Assembly (NCBI GenBank): GCA_934525735.1
Contig: CAKSZM010000047.1
Coordinates: 1-14,471, forward strand
Direction of reading: 5' to 3'
DNA from: an uncultured Faecalibacterium sp.
GTDB lineage: Bacteria; Bacillota; Clostridia; Oscillospirales; Ruminococcaceae
DNA: 14,471 nt
The position numbers and the translations under genes are program-made. Under the pieces are notes generated by a model that did no database searches, was not told the DNA's origin, and worked only from the letters and a program-made list of their open reading frames with translations. Below are positions 1-6,028 of the stretch, one piece after another. Every line of letters starts with the position of its first letter. Within the stretch, counting starts at the first letter, position 1.

Positions 1-119
1 CCCACGATGATGGTATCGGCCAGATTGTAGAACTGCTGGAACAGGCTGCCCAGCATCAGCGGCACCGCAAAGGCAAGGATCAGCTTCAGCGGGCTGCCCT
101 GCGTCATATCCTTTGTCAT
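1..119 (-). CDS. MATE family multidrug efflux transporter, N-terminal fragment
   Basis: Only the first 39 codons lie in the window; the rest runs off the left edge. The peptide begins MTKDMTQGSPLKLILAFAVP and continues with LMLGSLFQQFYNLADTIIVG, the typical first helix of MATE (NorM/DinF-type) antiporters, which export cationic drugs or metabolites across the inner membrane using a Na+ or H+ gradient. The ATG at 119 has an AGGAGG site (complement of 127-132) seven bases upstream. The gene has its own promoter at 227-255, and a terminator-like hairpin lies in its leader, so attenuation is possible. The family call is firm; the substrate is unknown. Confidence 0.87.
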   Translation of the reverse strand, partial: MTKDMTQGSPLKLILAFAVPLMLGSLFQQFYNLADTIIV

Positions 120-173
120 AGTCGTTCCTCCTGCCCGGGCAAAGCCGGGCTGCAGGGCCAGTTTTTGGCCGTG

Positions 174-205
174 AAAAACGCCCTGCCGGAAAGGGGGGCA
201 GGACG
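174..205 (-). terminator. Intrinsic terminator or attenuator in the MATE leader
   Basis: On the minus strand, CGTCCTGCC (205-197) pairs with GGCAGGGCG (187-179). This gives nine base pairs including one G-U, a nine-base loop and a directly following TTTTT (178-174). It lies downstream of the ABC ATPase gene and also downstream of the MATE promoter, so it could end the importer transcript, attenuate MATE, or do both. Confidence 0.7.
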
Positions 206-226
206 TTGTGTACATTCATGAATGGT

Positions 227-255
227 ATTATAGCGGAGCGACGCAGAATTTACAA
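227..255 (-). promoter_or_regulatory. Sigma-A type promoter for the MATE gene
   Basis: Minus-strand -35 TTGTAA (255-250), a 17-bp spacer and a perfect -10 TATAAT (232-227). The predicted start near 220 gives a leader of about 100 bases that contains the hairpin at 174-205. Confidence 0.75.
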
Positions 256-310
256 GATTTGCATTGCATCAACATTGCCAGATTTTGATTGAAAAAACTG
301 GTAAATGTGC

Positions 311-1093
311 TCATTCCCCGTAATGGGACAGGAACTGTTTGGTGCGCTCCTCCTGCGGGTGCTCGATGAGCTGGCGGGCGGGGCCTTGCTCCACCACGAC
401 GCCGCCGTCCATGAACATGATGCGGTCGGCCACATCGCGGGCAAACGCCATCTCGTGGGTGACGATGATCATCGTGGTCTTGCGGTCGGCAAGGTCGCGC
501 AGGACGCGCAGCACTTCGCCGGTCAGTTCCGGGTCAAGGGCGCTGGTCGGCTCGTCGAAGCAGAGGATGTCCGGGTGCAGCGCCAGTGCGCGGGCGATGG
601 CCACACGCTGCTGCTGTCCGCCGGAAAGCTGGTGCGGGTAGTGGTTTACCCGCTCGGACAGGCCCATCTGGGCCAGCAGCTCTTTTGCCTGCTGTTCCAG
701 CTCGGCGTGGATGGCCTTTTTGTTGGCCTTGTAGTCCGGGCGTTCCTTTGCCAGCAGCTCACCCGCCAGCATCACGTTCTGCAGGGCGGTGTACTGCGGG
801 AAGAGGTTGAAGTTCTGGAATACCAGACCGAAGTGCAGCCGCTTTTTGCGGATCTCGCTCTCCCGCTGGGTGGCGGGGTCGGCGGCGTCCCACATGGTCT
901 CGCCGTTCACCTTGATGATGCCGGTGTCCGGCCGTTCCAGAAAGTTCAGGCAGCGCAGCAGGGTGGTCTTGCCGGAGCCGGACGAGCCGATGATGGCCAG
1001 CGCTTCGCCCTGCTCCAGAGTCAGAGAAATGTCCTTCAGGACATGGGTCTCGCCGAAATTCTTGCCGATGCCGGAGGCTTCAAGCAATGCCAT
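311..1093 (-). CDS. Polar amino-acid ABC transporter, ATP-binding protein (GlnQ/HisP family)
   Basis: The cytoplasmic ATPase drives amino-acid import with the permease encoded just upstream. The 260-residue protein has all ABC motifs in order: Walker A GSSGSGKTT (36-44), Q-loop Gln93, signature LSGGQ (156-160), Walker B ILCFDE (176-181), D-loop SALD (184-187) and switch His213. Length and the HEMAFARDVADR segment are typical of the polar amino-acid subfamily. The ATG at 1093 is preceded by GGGAGG at a spacing of nine, and the gap to the permease stop is only 21 bases, so the two are co-transcribed. The exact amino acid cannot be told from sequence. No strong terminator is seen before the MATE promoter; the hairpin at 174-205 may end this operon. 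Confidence 0.93.
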   Translation of the reverse strand: MALLEASGIGKNFGETHVLKDISLTLEQGEALAIIGSSGSGKTTLLRCLNFLERPDTGIIKVNGETMWDAADPATQRESEIRKKRLHFGLVFQNFNLFPQYTALQNVMLAGELLAKERPDYKANKKAIHAELEQQAKELLAQMGLSERVNHYPHQLSGGQQQRVAIARALALHPDILCFDEPTSALDPELTGEVLRVLRDLADRKTTMIIVTHEMAFARDVADRIMFMDGGVVVEQGPARQLIEHPQEERTKQFLSHYGE

Positions 1094-1114
1094 GGTTCCG
1101 TTTCCTCCCTTTCA

Positions 1115-1765
1115 TCAGCGGAAATAATCCAGTTTCTTTTCGGCCCAGCCGAACAGCAGGGTCAGTGCGCCCACGAATACCAGGAAGAAGATGGCCGTGG
1201 AGAACAGCGGCCAGATCAGGCCCTTTGCGCTGTACTCCTTGGCCATCATGATGATCTCCTTGTTGGCGATGGTGTTGGCAAGGGAGGTATCCTTGACCAG
1301 CGTGATCACCTCGTTGCCCATGGGGGCAAGGATGCGCTTGACCACCTGCAGCAGGGTGACCTTGAAGAAGATCTGGGTCTTGGTCATGCCCAGCACCTGC
1401 CCGGCTTCGGTCTGACCCTTGGGGATGGCTTCGATGCCGCCGCGGTAGATCTCGGAAAAGTAGCAGGCGTAGTTGATGGCAAAGGCCACCACCGCTGCCA
1501 CCATGCGTCCGCCGGAGCCGGAAGGCCACGGGTTATTCATGCCCAGCAGGCCGGGGCCGAGGTAGATGACGATGATCTGCAGCATCAGCGGGGTGCCGCG
1601 GATGACCCAGACGAAGGTCTTGACCACCCCGGCAAGGGGTTTGCAACGGCTCATGGAGCCAAAGGCCACCACCAGCCCCAGCGGCAGGGCGAACAGCAGC
1701 GTCAACGCGAACAGCTCGCAGTTGAGCAGAAATGCGCCGGAAAGGCGGCTGAAAATCACAGACAC
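1115..1765 (-). CDS. Polar amino-acid ABC transporter permease (HisM/GlnP family)
   Basis: This inner-membrane subunit, probably a homodimer, forms the channel of the importer. The 216-residue protein carries the family hallmarks: RGTPL at 56-60 after the second helix, and the EAA loop EIYRGGIEAIPKGQTEAG (about 105-122) that contacts the ATPase. Hydrophobic helices lie near 11-35, 50-70, 88-103 and 187-206. The start is taken as the GTG at 1765. An in-frame TGA lies three codons upstream, and GGTGAG sits five bases before the GTG. A second GTG at 1759 is possible. A 147-bp gap, mostly a palindromic repeat, separates it from the binding-protein gene. Confidence 0.92.
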   Translation of the reverse strand: MSVIFSRLSGAFLLNCELFALTLLFALPLGLVVAFGSMSRCKPLAGVVKTFVWVIRGTPLMLQIIVIYLGPGLLGMNNPWPSGSGGRMVAAVVAFAINYACYFSEIYRGGIEAIPKGQTEAGQVLGMTKTQIFFKVTLLQVVKRILAPMGNEVITLVKDTSLANTIANKEIIMMAKEYSAKGLIWPLFSTAIFFLVFVGALTLLFGWAEKKLDYFR

Positions 1766-1794
1766 AAGAACTCACCCATCAAATCAGATTTTGA

Positions 1795-1914
1795 ACTCCC
1801 TCAGTCACCTTCGGTGACAGCTCCCTCAAAGAGGGAGCCTTATTACGGGCAGTAAGGCATCAGCCTCCCTCCTTGAGGGAGGTGGCACGGCGCAAGCCGT
1901 GACGGAAGGAGTTT
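1795..1914 (+). repeat. Palindromic multi-hairpin repeat between binding-protein and permease genes
   Basis: Outer arms AACTCC (1795-1800) and GGAGTT (1908-1913) enclose four perfect hairpins: GTCACC/GGTGAC (1804-1818), GCTCCCTC/GAGGGAGC (1820-1838), CCTCCCTC/GAGGGAGG (1864-1882) and CACGGC/GCCGTG (1886-1901). The right arm touches the stop codon of the binding-protein gene. Related modules occur at 13566-13671 and, more distantly, at 2976-3135 and 10013-10130. It lies within the operon transcript and could act like a REP element by stabilising the upstream mRNA or reducing read-through. Confidence 0.85.
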
Positions 1915-2770
1915 ACTCTGCCAGAGCCAGATCGTACTTATCGGCCAGCGCCTGCATGGTGCCGTCGGCGGTCAGCTCGTCAAAGGCGGCGTTGACAGCA
2001 TCGGCGGCGTCGCTGCCCTTGCGGAAGGCCACGCCGTACTCCTCGGCATTCAGCTCATCCACGATCTTCAGGCTGGCGTAGTCGGTGCCCTCGCCGATCA
2101 TGGCGTTGGCCAGAGTCAGATCCAGCACAGCGGCATCAGCAGTGCCTGCGGCAACTTCCATCAGGCAGTCGGTCTGCACGCTCTTGGAAACGTAATCGGC
2201 CTGCGAAAGGTTCTCATCGCCCTCGATGGCGGCTTCACCGGCGGAACCGGCTTCGGCCACCACGGTCTTGCCCACGAGGTCGGCGGTGGAGGTGTAGTCG
2301 GTGCCGTCCTTCACCACAACGACCTGTGCGTTCTTGGCGTAGGCTTTGGTGGTGGCGGTGTTGGCCATGATGTCATCGGTCAGGGTCATGCCGTTCCAGA
2401 TGCAATCGATGCTCTTTGCGTCCAGCTCCACCACCTTGGTATCCCAGTTGATCTCCACGAACTCCGGCTCCACGCCCAGCTTTTCGCACACAGCGGTTGC
2501 CAGCTCGGTGTCAAAGCCGGTAAAGTTGCCGTCGGCGTCGGTGTAGTTCATCGGCTCGTAGACGGTGTAGCCGATGACCATGCTGCCCTTTTCCTTAATA
2601 TAATCCAGATCGCTGGCGGCATCGGATGCGGCGGCGCTGGAAGCAGCAGCGGATGCTGCCGAAGAAGCCGCAGTGGAAGTGGAAGCGGAGCTGCCGCAGG
2701 CAGCCAGACCCAGAGCTGCCATGCCCAGACCGGCGGCCTTGATGAAGTTACGGCGAGAAATGCGTTTCAT
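1913..2770 (-). CDS. Amino-acid ABC transporter substrate-binding lipoprotein (SBP_bac_3)
   Basis: The extracytoplasmic receptor of the importer. With the ATG at 2770 the protein has 285 residues. It begins with a signal peptide carrying SRRNFIK (5-11), a twin-arginine type motif, and ends in the lipobox LAAC with Cys25. A Ser/Ala-rich linker (about 26-54) precedes the bilobed domain, which shows typical family patterns such as GFDTELATAVCEKLG and GMTLTDD. The reading frame continues to a TTG at 2788, but GGGAGG lies eight bases before the ATG at 2770 and would be inside the longer version, so I use the ATG. It is the first gene of the operon, with a promoter at 2856-2884. The ligand is probably a polar amino acid. 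Confidence 0.94.
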   Translation of the reverse strand: MKRISRRNFIKAAGLGMAALGLAACGSSASTSTAASSAASAAASSAAASDAASDLDYIKEKGSMVIGYTVYEPMNYTDADGNFTGFDTELATAVCEKLGVEPEFVEINWDTKVVELDAKSIDCIWNGMTLTDDIMANTATTKAYAKNAQVVVVKDGTDYTSTADLVGKTVVAEAGSAGEAAIEGDENLSQADYVSKSVQTDCLMEVAAGTADAAVLDLTLANAMIGEGTDYASLKIVDELNAEEYGVAFRKGSDAADAVNAAFDELTADGTMQALADKYDLALAE

Positions 2771-2815
2771 ATGTGAATCCTCCCTCAAGATGTATGTTTC
2801 CTGAATCCCTCTCGG

Positions 2816-2837
2816 TTTAGCGTTTTATCATGCTAAA
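2816..2837 (-). promoter_or_regulatory. Inverted repeat in the importer leader
   Basis: TTTAGC (2816-2821) and GCTAAA (2832-2837) are perfect arms around a ten-base gap, between the predicted start of transcription and the ribosome site of the binding protein. An alternative pairing of GGTTTA with TAAACC overlaps it. It could be an operator or an RNA hairpin; no family was recognised. Confidence 0.4.
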
Positions 2838-2855
2838 GTGTTAAACCGTGACTAT

Positions 2856-2884
2856 AGAATAGCGCGTTTGGCTCCGTTTGGCAA
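2856..2884 (-). promoter_or_regulatory. Promoter of the amino-acid importer operon
   Basis: Minus-strand -35 TTGCCA (2884-2879), 17-bp spacer and -10 TATTCT (2861-2856). The leader to the ATG at 2770 is about 80 bases. Confidence 0.6.
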
Positions 2885-2975
2885 GAGGAAAACGCAATTT
2901 TTTCGCATTCTGCCTTTTTCAGGGTGGTTTTGGAGTGTCCGACAGGTGGATTTGCACAAAAAGGCTCTTGCAAAA

Positions 2976-3135
2976 GGGCAGCATTCTCGCCCTCTCAGCT
3001 TCGCTGCGCTCAGCAGCTTGTTCCCCTTTCTGTCGCTTGCGCGACATCTTCCCCCGACCGGGGGAAGTCTGTCCCCGAGGGGGAAGACAACCTTCTCAGT
3101 CTCGCTATCGCTCGACAGCTCTCCCGAAGGGCGAG
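2976..3135 (+). repeat. Mosaic palindromic repeat, copy A
   Basis: Begins GGGCAGCAT (2976-2984) and has outer arms CTCGCCCT (2986-2993) and AGGGCGAG (3128-3135). Inside are GTCGC/GCGAC-type hairpins and G/C-rich arms around 3050-3090. The left half, from GGGCAGCAT through the CTTCCCCC block, is almost the same as 10013-10086, which shows that this is a dispersed element. The open frames crossing it on both strands have no protein-like features and are not called. Confidence 0.8.
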
Positions 3136-3200
3136 CTTTTTGGCGGTACGGCAAACTGTCGCATAGCGACTTCAAATCGGAGAAACACAAAAAACGTTAA

Positions 3201-3235
3201 AACGATAGCGCCGACTGGCGCAGCGTTAGTTTTTT
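3201..3235 (+). terminator. Hairpin with T-run, terminator-like on the plus strand
   Basis: AACG (3201-3204) with CGTT (3224-3227), and GCGCC (3208-3212) with GGCGC (3217-3221) around a GACT loop, are followed by TTTTTT (3230-3235). The minus strand also reads a hairpin followed by T-rich sequence. No plus-strand gene ends here, so it is more likely part of the structured element at 3201-3348. Confidence 0.55.
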
Positions 3236-3348
3236 GCGTTTCGACCTCTTCTTTGGGATTATCAAGGGCGAGCAGCCCTTGATTCGTGGATCCAGCGCGT
3301 CGAAATCGCTGGCACTTTTCTGGTTCTCTTTTGGTGTCAAAAGAGAAC
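3201..3348. other. Structured non-coding element: four successive hairpins
   Basis: Besides the hairpin at 3201-3227 there are three perfect stems in close order: TCAAGGGC/GCCCTTGA (3262-3282), CCAGCG/CGCTGG (3292-3312) and GTTCTCTTTTG/CAAAAGAGAAC (3323-3348, an 11-bp stem with a GTGT loop). The loop of the third hairpin contains GTCGAAA (3299-3305), which is complementary to TTTCGAC at 3239-3245, so a pseudoknot is possible. Open frames over it give low-quality peptides. It may be a dispersed repeat, a structured RNA, or both, and the strand is undecided. Confidence 0.5.
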
Positions 3349-3422
3349 ATATCCGGCGGAAATGCATCCTGCAAAAGCCTTCAAACCAAACCCACGCGAC
3401 CGCGCTCTGCACGGGAAGCAGC

Positions 3423-3450
3423 AAAAAAACCTCCCCCTTTCGGGAGAGGT
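3423..3450 (-). terminator. Intrinsic terminator of the lipoprotein gene
   Basis: On the minus strand ACCTCTCCC (3450-3442) pairs with GGGGGAGGT (3437-3429) around a GAAA tetraloop. This gives nine pairs with one U-G, followed by a run of T (3428-3423). It lies 30 bases after the stop at 3481. Confidence 0.88.
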
Positions 3451-3480
3451 AAATTTTCAAGGCAAAGCCGCGCCGGTTCA

Positions 3481-4086
3481 TCACCCCACCGCTTTCGCGT
3501 TCTCGCAGGCGCGCAGGACGGCATCCCGGTAGCCGTCCACGGCGATGGTGCAGCCGGAAAGCAGGTCGGCATCCGCGGGCCTGCCGTCCTCGTCGGTCTT
3601 AATGTCCCGCACCTCGTCCGGCGTTTTCCCGGTGAGCCAGCGGCCAAAGGCGTCGGCCTGCTCCGCCCAGCCCTTTTCCAGCGAGGACACCGCTGCCAGC
3701 GGATAGCTGCTGCCCTTCTGGCGCTTGGTTCGCAGGTCGGACGGCAGAGTGATGCCGCCGGAGCTGTCGGCGGAGAGAGAAAGTTCCATTTCGTCCAGCG
3801 TCACATCGGCCACTTTCCCCTCGCCGTCCAGCACCACCACGGCGGTGATGGTGTTCACCTTGCTGGTATCGCCGCTGGCGGAAGCTTCGGTCAGGACGCC
3901 AAGGCCGGTGCGCCACGCGGCATTGCCGCCGTTCTGGCTGCTCTGGACTGTGCCGGTGCTTTCGCTCATGCCCATGCTGCTGGAACCCGTACCGGAACCG
4001 GCATTTGCGCCGCAGGCGGTCAGTGCAAGGGCAGCAGCCAACGCGCCGCCCAGGATCACGCAAGATAGTTTTTTCATCGGTAACAA
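3481..4086 (-). CDS. Putative lipoprotein of unknown function
   Basis: The 201-residue product has a signal peptide and lipobox LTAC (Cys25), a Gly/Ser-rich linker (about 26-55) and one domain. Two spaced parts of the domain, the VVLDGEGKVADVTLDEME strand pair and the late SGCTIAVDGYRDAVLRA segment, recall FMN-binding-like or cell-surface domains of Clostridia lipoproteins, but I cannot assign it. It is probably anchored on the outer face of the membrane. Two starts are possible. The TTG at 4086 has GGGAG at a spacing of five. The ATG at 4077 begins MKKLS but lies 14 bases from that site. Both keep the signal peptide. The gene is monocistronic, with a terminator at 3423-3450 and an unusual leader hairpin at its 5' end. 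Confidence 0.75.
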   Translation of the reverse strand: MLPMKKLSCVILGGALAAALALTACGANAGSGTGSSSMGMSESTGTVQSSQNGGNAAWRTGLGVLTEASASGDTSKVNTITAVVVLDGEGKVADVTLDEMELSLSADSSGGITLPSDLRTKRQKGSSYPLAAVSSLEKGWAEQADAFGRWLTGKTPDEVRDIKTDEDGRPADADLLSGCTIAVDGYRDAVLRACENAKAVG

Positions 4087-4149
4087 AAACGCTCCCTTCC
4101 CTGCCCCTGTGCGGGGGCTTGTGGCACTAGTGTGCCCGGAAAGGGAGCG
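4085..4149 (-). promoter_or_regulatory. Three-stem leader structure overlapping the lipoprotein ribosome site
   Basis: On the minus strand CGCTCCCTT (4149-4141) pairs with AAGGGAGCG (4098-4090), extended by CC/GG after one unpaired base. This outer stem encloses GGCAC/GTGCC (4136-4123, loop of 4) and GCCCC/GGGGC (4118-4103, loop of 6). TTTTT (4089-4085) follows. The 3' arm holds the GGGAG ribosome site. The form resembles a three-way junction riboswitch or attenuator, but it matches no class I recognise. A possible -10, TATATT (4155-4150), lies directly upstream without a clear -35. Confidence 0.5.
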
Positions 4150-4188
4150 AATATAAGCAGGCGAATGCTGCCTTTTCTTTTGAGCTGA

Positions 4189-4233
4189 CGATTTAAAATG
4201 GCCTCCGCTTTGCTCTGGCCATCTTCAGTGGAA
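4189..4233 (+). repeat. Dispersed hairpin repeat, copy 1
   Basis: CGATTTAAA, then arms ATGGCC (4198-4203) and GGCCAT (4217-4222) around the 13-base loop TCCGCTTTGCTCT, then CTTCAGTGGAA. The same arrangement is found inverted at 12279-12322, with an identical loop and one compensatory base-pair change in the stem. Confidence 0.8.
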
Positions 4234-4286
4234 TGATTATTTTATCATTTGCAATTCCAGAAAATCTGCGGATTTTCTGGAATTGC
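4232..4286. repeat. Two tandem perfect palindromes in the cls-lipoprotein gap
   Basis: AATGAT/ATCATT (4232-4249) is followed at once by a perfect 16-bp stem: GCAATTCCAGAAAATC (4251-4266), loop TGCG, then its complement (4271-4286). It lies about 85 bases after the cls stop and could end that transcript, but neither side has a clean T-run. The rest of the gap up to 4370 has only a short hairpin (4317-4331) and a 21-base segment (4343-4363) also present at 3158-3178 with a three-base core difference. Confidence 0.75.
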
Positions 4287-4370
4287 CTTTCCACGGGATG
4301 GGGTCGTGACAGGAAGCGGCATCTGCTGCCGGACTTGCATCCGTCGCGCAGCGACTTCAAATCCCCGACC

Positions 4371-5903
4371 TTACATCAGCGGGCTGAGCAGACGCAGGAC
4401 GCTGTCCAGCAGGGTACCTGGGATGCTGGTGCGGCAGTCCGACACCTGCACCTCCCGGCATTTTTTCAGGGCAGCCAGCACGTCATCCCGCAAAACGGAG
4501 GCCTGACTGCTGCCCTGCAGCAGCACCCCGCACTCGAAGTGCAGAAACAGGCTGCGGTAGTCCATGTTGATGCTGCCCACCACGGCCGTGCAGTCGTCGC
4601 TCACCCAGCACTTGGCGTGCAGAAAACCCGGCGTGAACTCAAAAATGCGCACGCCCGCCCGCAAAAGCGGCAGATAGTATGACCGGCTCAGCCGGAACAC
4701 CAGCTTCTTGTCCGGGATGCCCGGCAGCACCAGCCGCACATCCACCCCCCGCTTGGCCGCATTTTTGAGCGCATCCATCATCTCCTCGCCCACGGCAAGG
4801 TAGGGCGTGTAGATATAAACATACTGCTGCGCCTGCGCGAGGATGTTCAGGTAGACCGTCTCGGCTACCGGCTCCTCGTCCAGCGGGCTGTCCGCGTAGG
4901 GCTGCACCACGCCGTCGGTCTGCGCCGCCCCGGCCCGGGGCCGGAAGGGCGCATAGTCGGTCTCGGCGGCGCGGAAAGCGTTCCAGAAGTTGAGGAACAT
5001 CACAGTGAAATTCCACGCAGCATCGCCTTCTACCCGCAGGGCGGCATCCTTCCAGTAGCCGAAGCGGGAGCGCACGTTGATATATTCATCTGCCAGATTC
5101 ACCCCGCCGGTGTAGGCCACGGTGCCGTCGATGACCACGATCTTGCGATGGTCGCGGTGGTTCATTACCAGCGAGAGCAGCGGCACCACCGGGTTGAAGG
5201 GGATGCACCGGATGTGCGCCCGCTCCATGCGGATGACGAAATCCGACGGCAGCCCCAGCAGGCTGCCGAAATCATCGTAGATGAGCCGCACATCCACCCC
5301 CTGCGCGGCTTTACGGCGCAGGATCTGCTCCACGCCGTCCCACATCTGCCCCGCGCTGACGATGAAGAATTCCAGAAAAATGGTCTTTTCGGCTTTTTCC
5401 AGGTCGGCCAGCAACTGCGGATACATCGCTTCGCCGCAGGCAAAATACTGCGTGCGGGTGTTCTGCCACGCGGGGTACGGGCCGTACCGTTCCAGATAGC
5501 GGCACTGCCCCAGTGCGCGGGCGTCCAGCCCGGCGGTGTTCTCCGGCTGCGGGGCAAGGTCTTTTTTGTGGGCGTCGTCCACGGCCTGCATCTTCAGGCG
5601 CAGGCGTTTGGCAGGCCGCTTGTTGCCGAAGGCCAGATACAGCGCCCCGCCCAGCAGCGGCAAAAATCCGATCAGCGCGATCCAGCCCACCTTGTAGGCG
5701 CTGTTCTCATCCTTGCGGACGAGGTATAGGATAATGAAAAGGCTCAGGGCGTTGAGCAGGCCGTTGATCCACACCCGCCCGGCTGTGAACGCCCAGAACG
5801 CCCACGCCAGCCAGATGATCTGCAGCGCCACCAGCACCACCGTGACCGTGATCCGGTTGACGATGCGGTTGAAGAATTTGACGATCGGCGAACGAAAAAA
5901 CAC
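4371..5903 (-). CDS. cls: Cardiolipin synthase, phospholipase D family
   Basis: The membrane enzyme joins two phosphatidylglycerol molecules into cardiolipin and releases glycerol. The 510-residue protein starts with hydrophobic segments (about 18-41, 45-61 and 73-92), as in bacterial ClsA-type enzymes. It then has two complete HxKxxxxD phospholipase D motifs: His252/Lys254/Asp259 and His429/Lys431/Asp436. The frame is open back to a TTG at 5924, but GGGAGG lies seven bases before the GTG at 5903 and within the longer version, so the GTG is chosen. It has its own promoter at 5943-5971 and appears to be a single-gene unit. Confidence 0.93.
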   Translation of the reverse strand: MFFRSPIVKFFNRIVNRITVTVVLVALQIIWLAWAFWAFTAGRVWINGLLNALSLFIILYLVRKDENSAYKVGWIALIGFLPLLGGALYLAFGNKRPAKRLRLKMQAVDDAHKKDLAPQPENTAGLDARALGQCRYLERYGPYPAWQNTRTQYFACGEAMYPQLLADLEKAEKTIFLEFFIVSAGQMWDGVEQILRRKAAQGVDVRLIYDDFGSLLGLPSDFVIRMERAHIRCIPFNPVVPLLSLVMNHRDHRKIVVIDGTVAYTGGVNLADEYINVRSRFGYWKDAALRVEGDAAWNFTVMFLNFWNAFRAAETDYAPFRPRAGAAQTDGVVQPYADSPLDEEPVAETVYLNILAQAQQYVYIYTPYLAVGEEMMDALKNAAKRGVDVRLVLPGIPDKKLVFRLSRSYYLPLLRAGVRIFEFTPGFLHAKCWVSDDCTAVVGSINMDYRSLFLHFECGVLLQGSSQASVLRDDVLAALKKCREVQVSDCRTSIPGTLLDSVLRLLSPLM

Positions 5904-5942
5904 GGTGCGGCCTCCCTGGTACAATTACTTTTAATATAGGTA

Positions 5943-5971
5943 AGTATACCGTGATTTTCCCGGGATTGCAA
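5943..5971 (-). promoter_or_regulatory. Promoter of cls
   Basis: Minus-strand -35 TTGCAA (5971-5966), 17-bp spacer and -10 TATACT (5948-5943), about 40 bases upstream of the GTG start. Confidence 0.65.
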
Positions 5972-5995
5972 GAGATGAGGGTGCTGGTGAAATGC

Positions 5996-6023
5996 AAAAG
6001 CCTTCCCCCTTGGGGAAAGGCTT
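5996..6023 (-). terminator. Terminator of the DegV gene
   Basis: On the minus strand AAGCCTTTCCC pairs with GGGGAAGGCTT (6023-5998) with one U-G pair and a CAAG loop, followed by TT. It starts six bases beyond the DegV stop. The T-run is short. Confidence 0.75.
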
Positions 6024-6028
6024 AAGTG

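Noticed and set aside
305..1855. A 516-codon plus-strand open frame over the ABC transporter genes
   Set aside because: It is antisense to two clear ABC transporter genes and is rich in His, Gln and Gly as expected for a shadow frame in GC-rich DNA. Similar long shadows oppose cls, prfB, galU and the antiporter.
1795..1914. CRISPR-like array of short hairpins
   Set aside because: The hairpins differ in sequence and spacing, and there are no regular direct repeats with unique spacers.
2771..2788. TTG start giving a binding protein six residues longer
   Set aside because: The extension covers the GGGAGG site that serves the ATG at 2770, and the signal peptide is complete from the ATG.
3201..3235. 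Terminator for a plus-strand gene
   Set aside because: No plus-strand gene ends upstream of it, so it is treated as part of the structured element even though its shape fits a terminator.
2838..3484. Several overlapping open frames on both strands (80 to 134 codons)
   Set aside because: They cross palindromic repeats, lack ribosome sites, overlap each other and show no protein-like pattern. They are most likely translations of repeat DNA.
5904..5924. TTG start giving a longer cardiolipin synthase
   Set aside because: The GGGAGG site for the GTG at 5903 lies within this extension.
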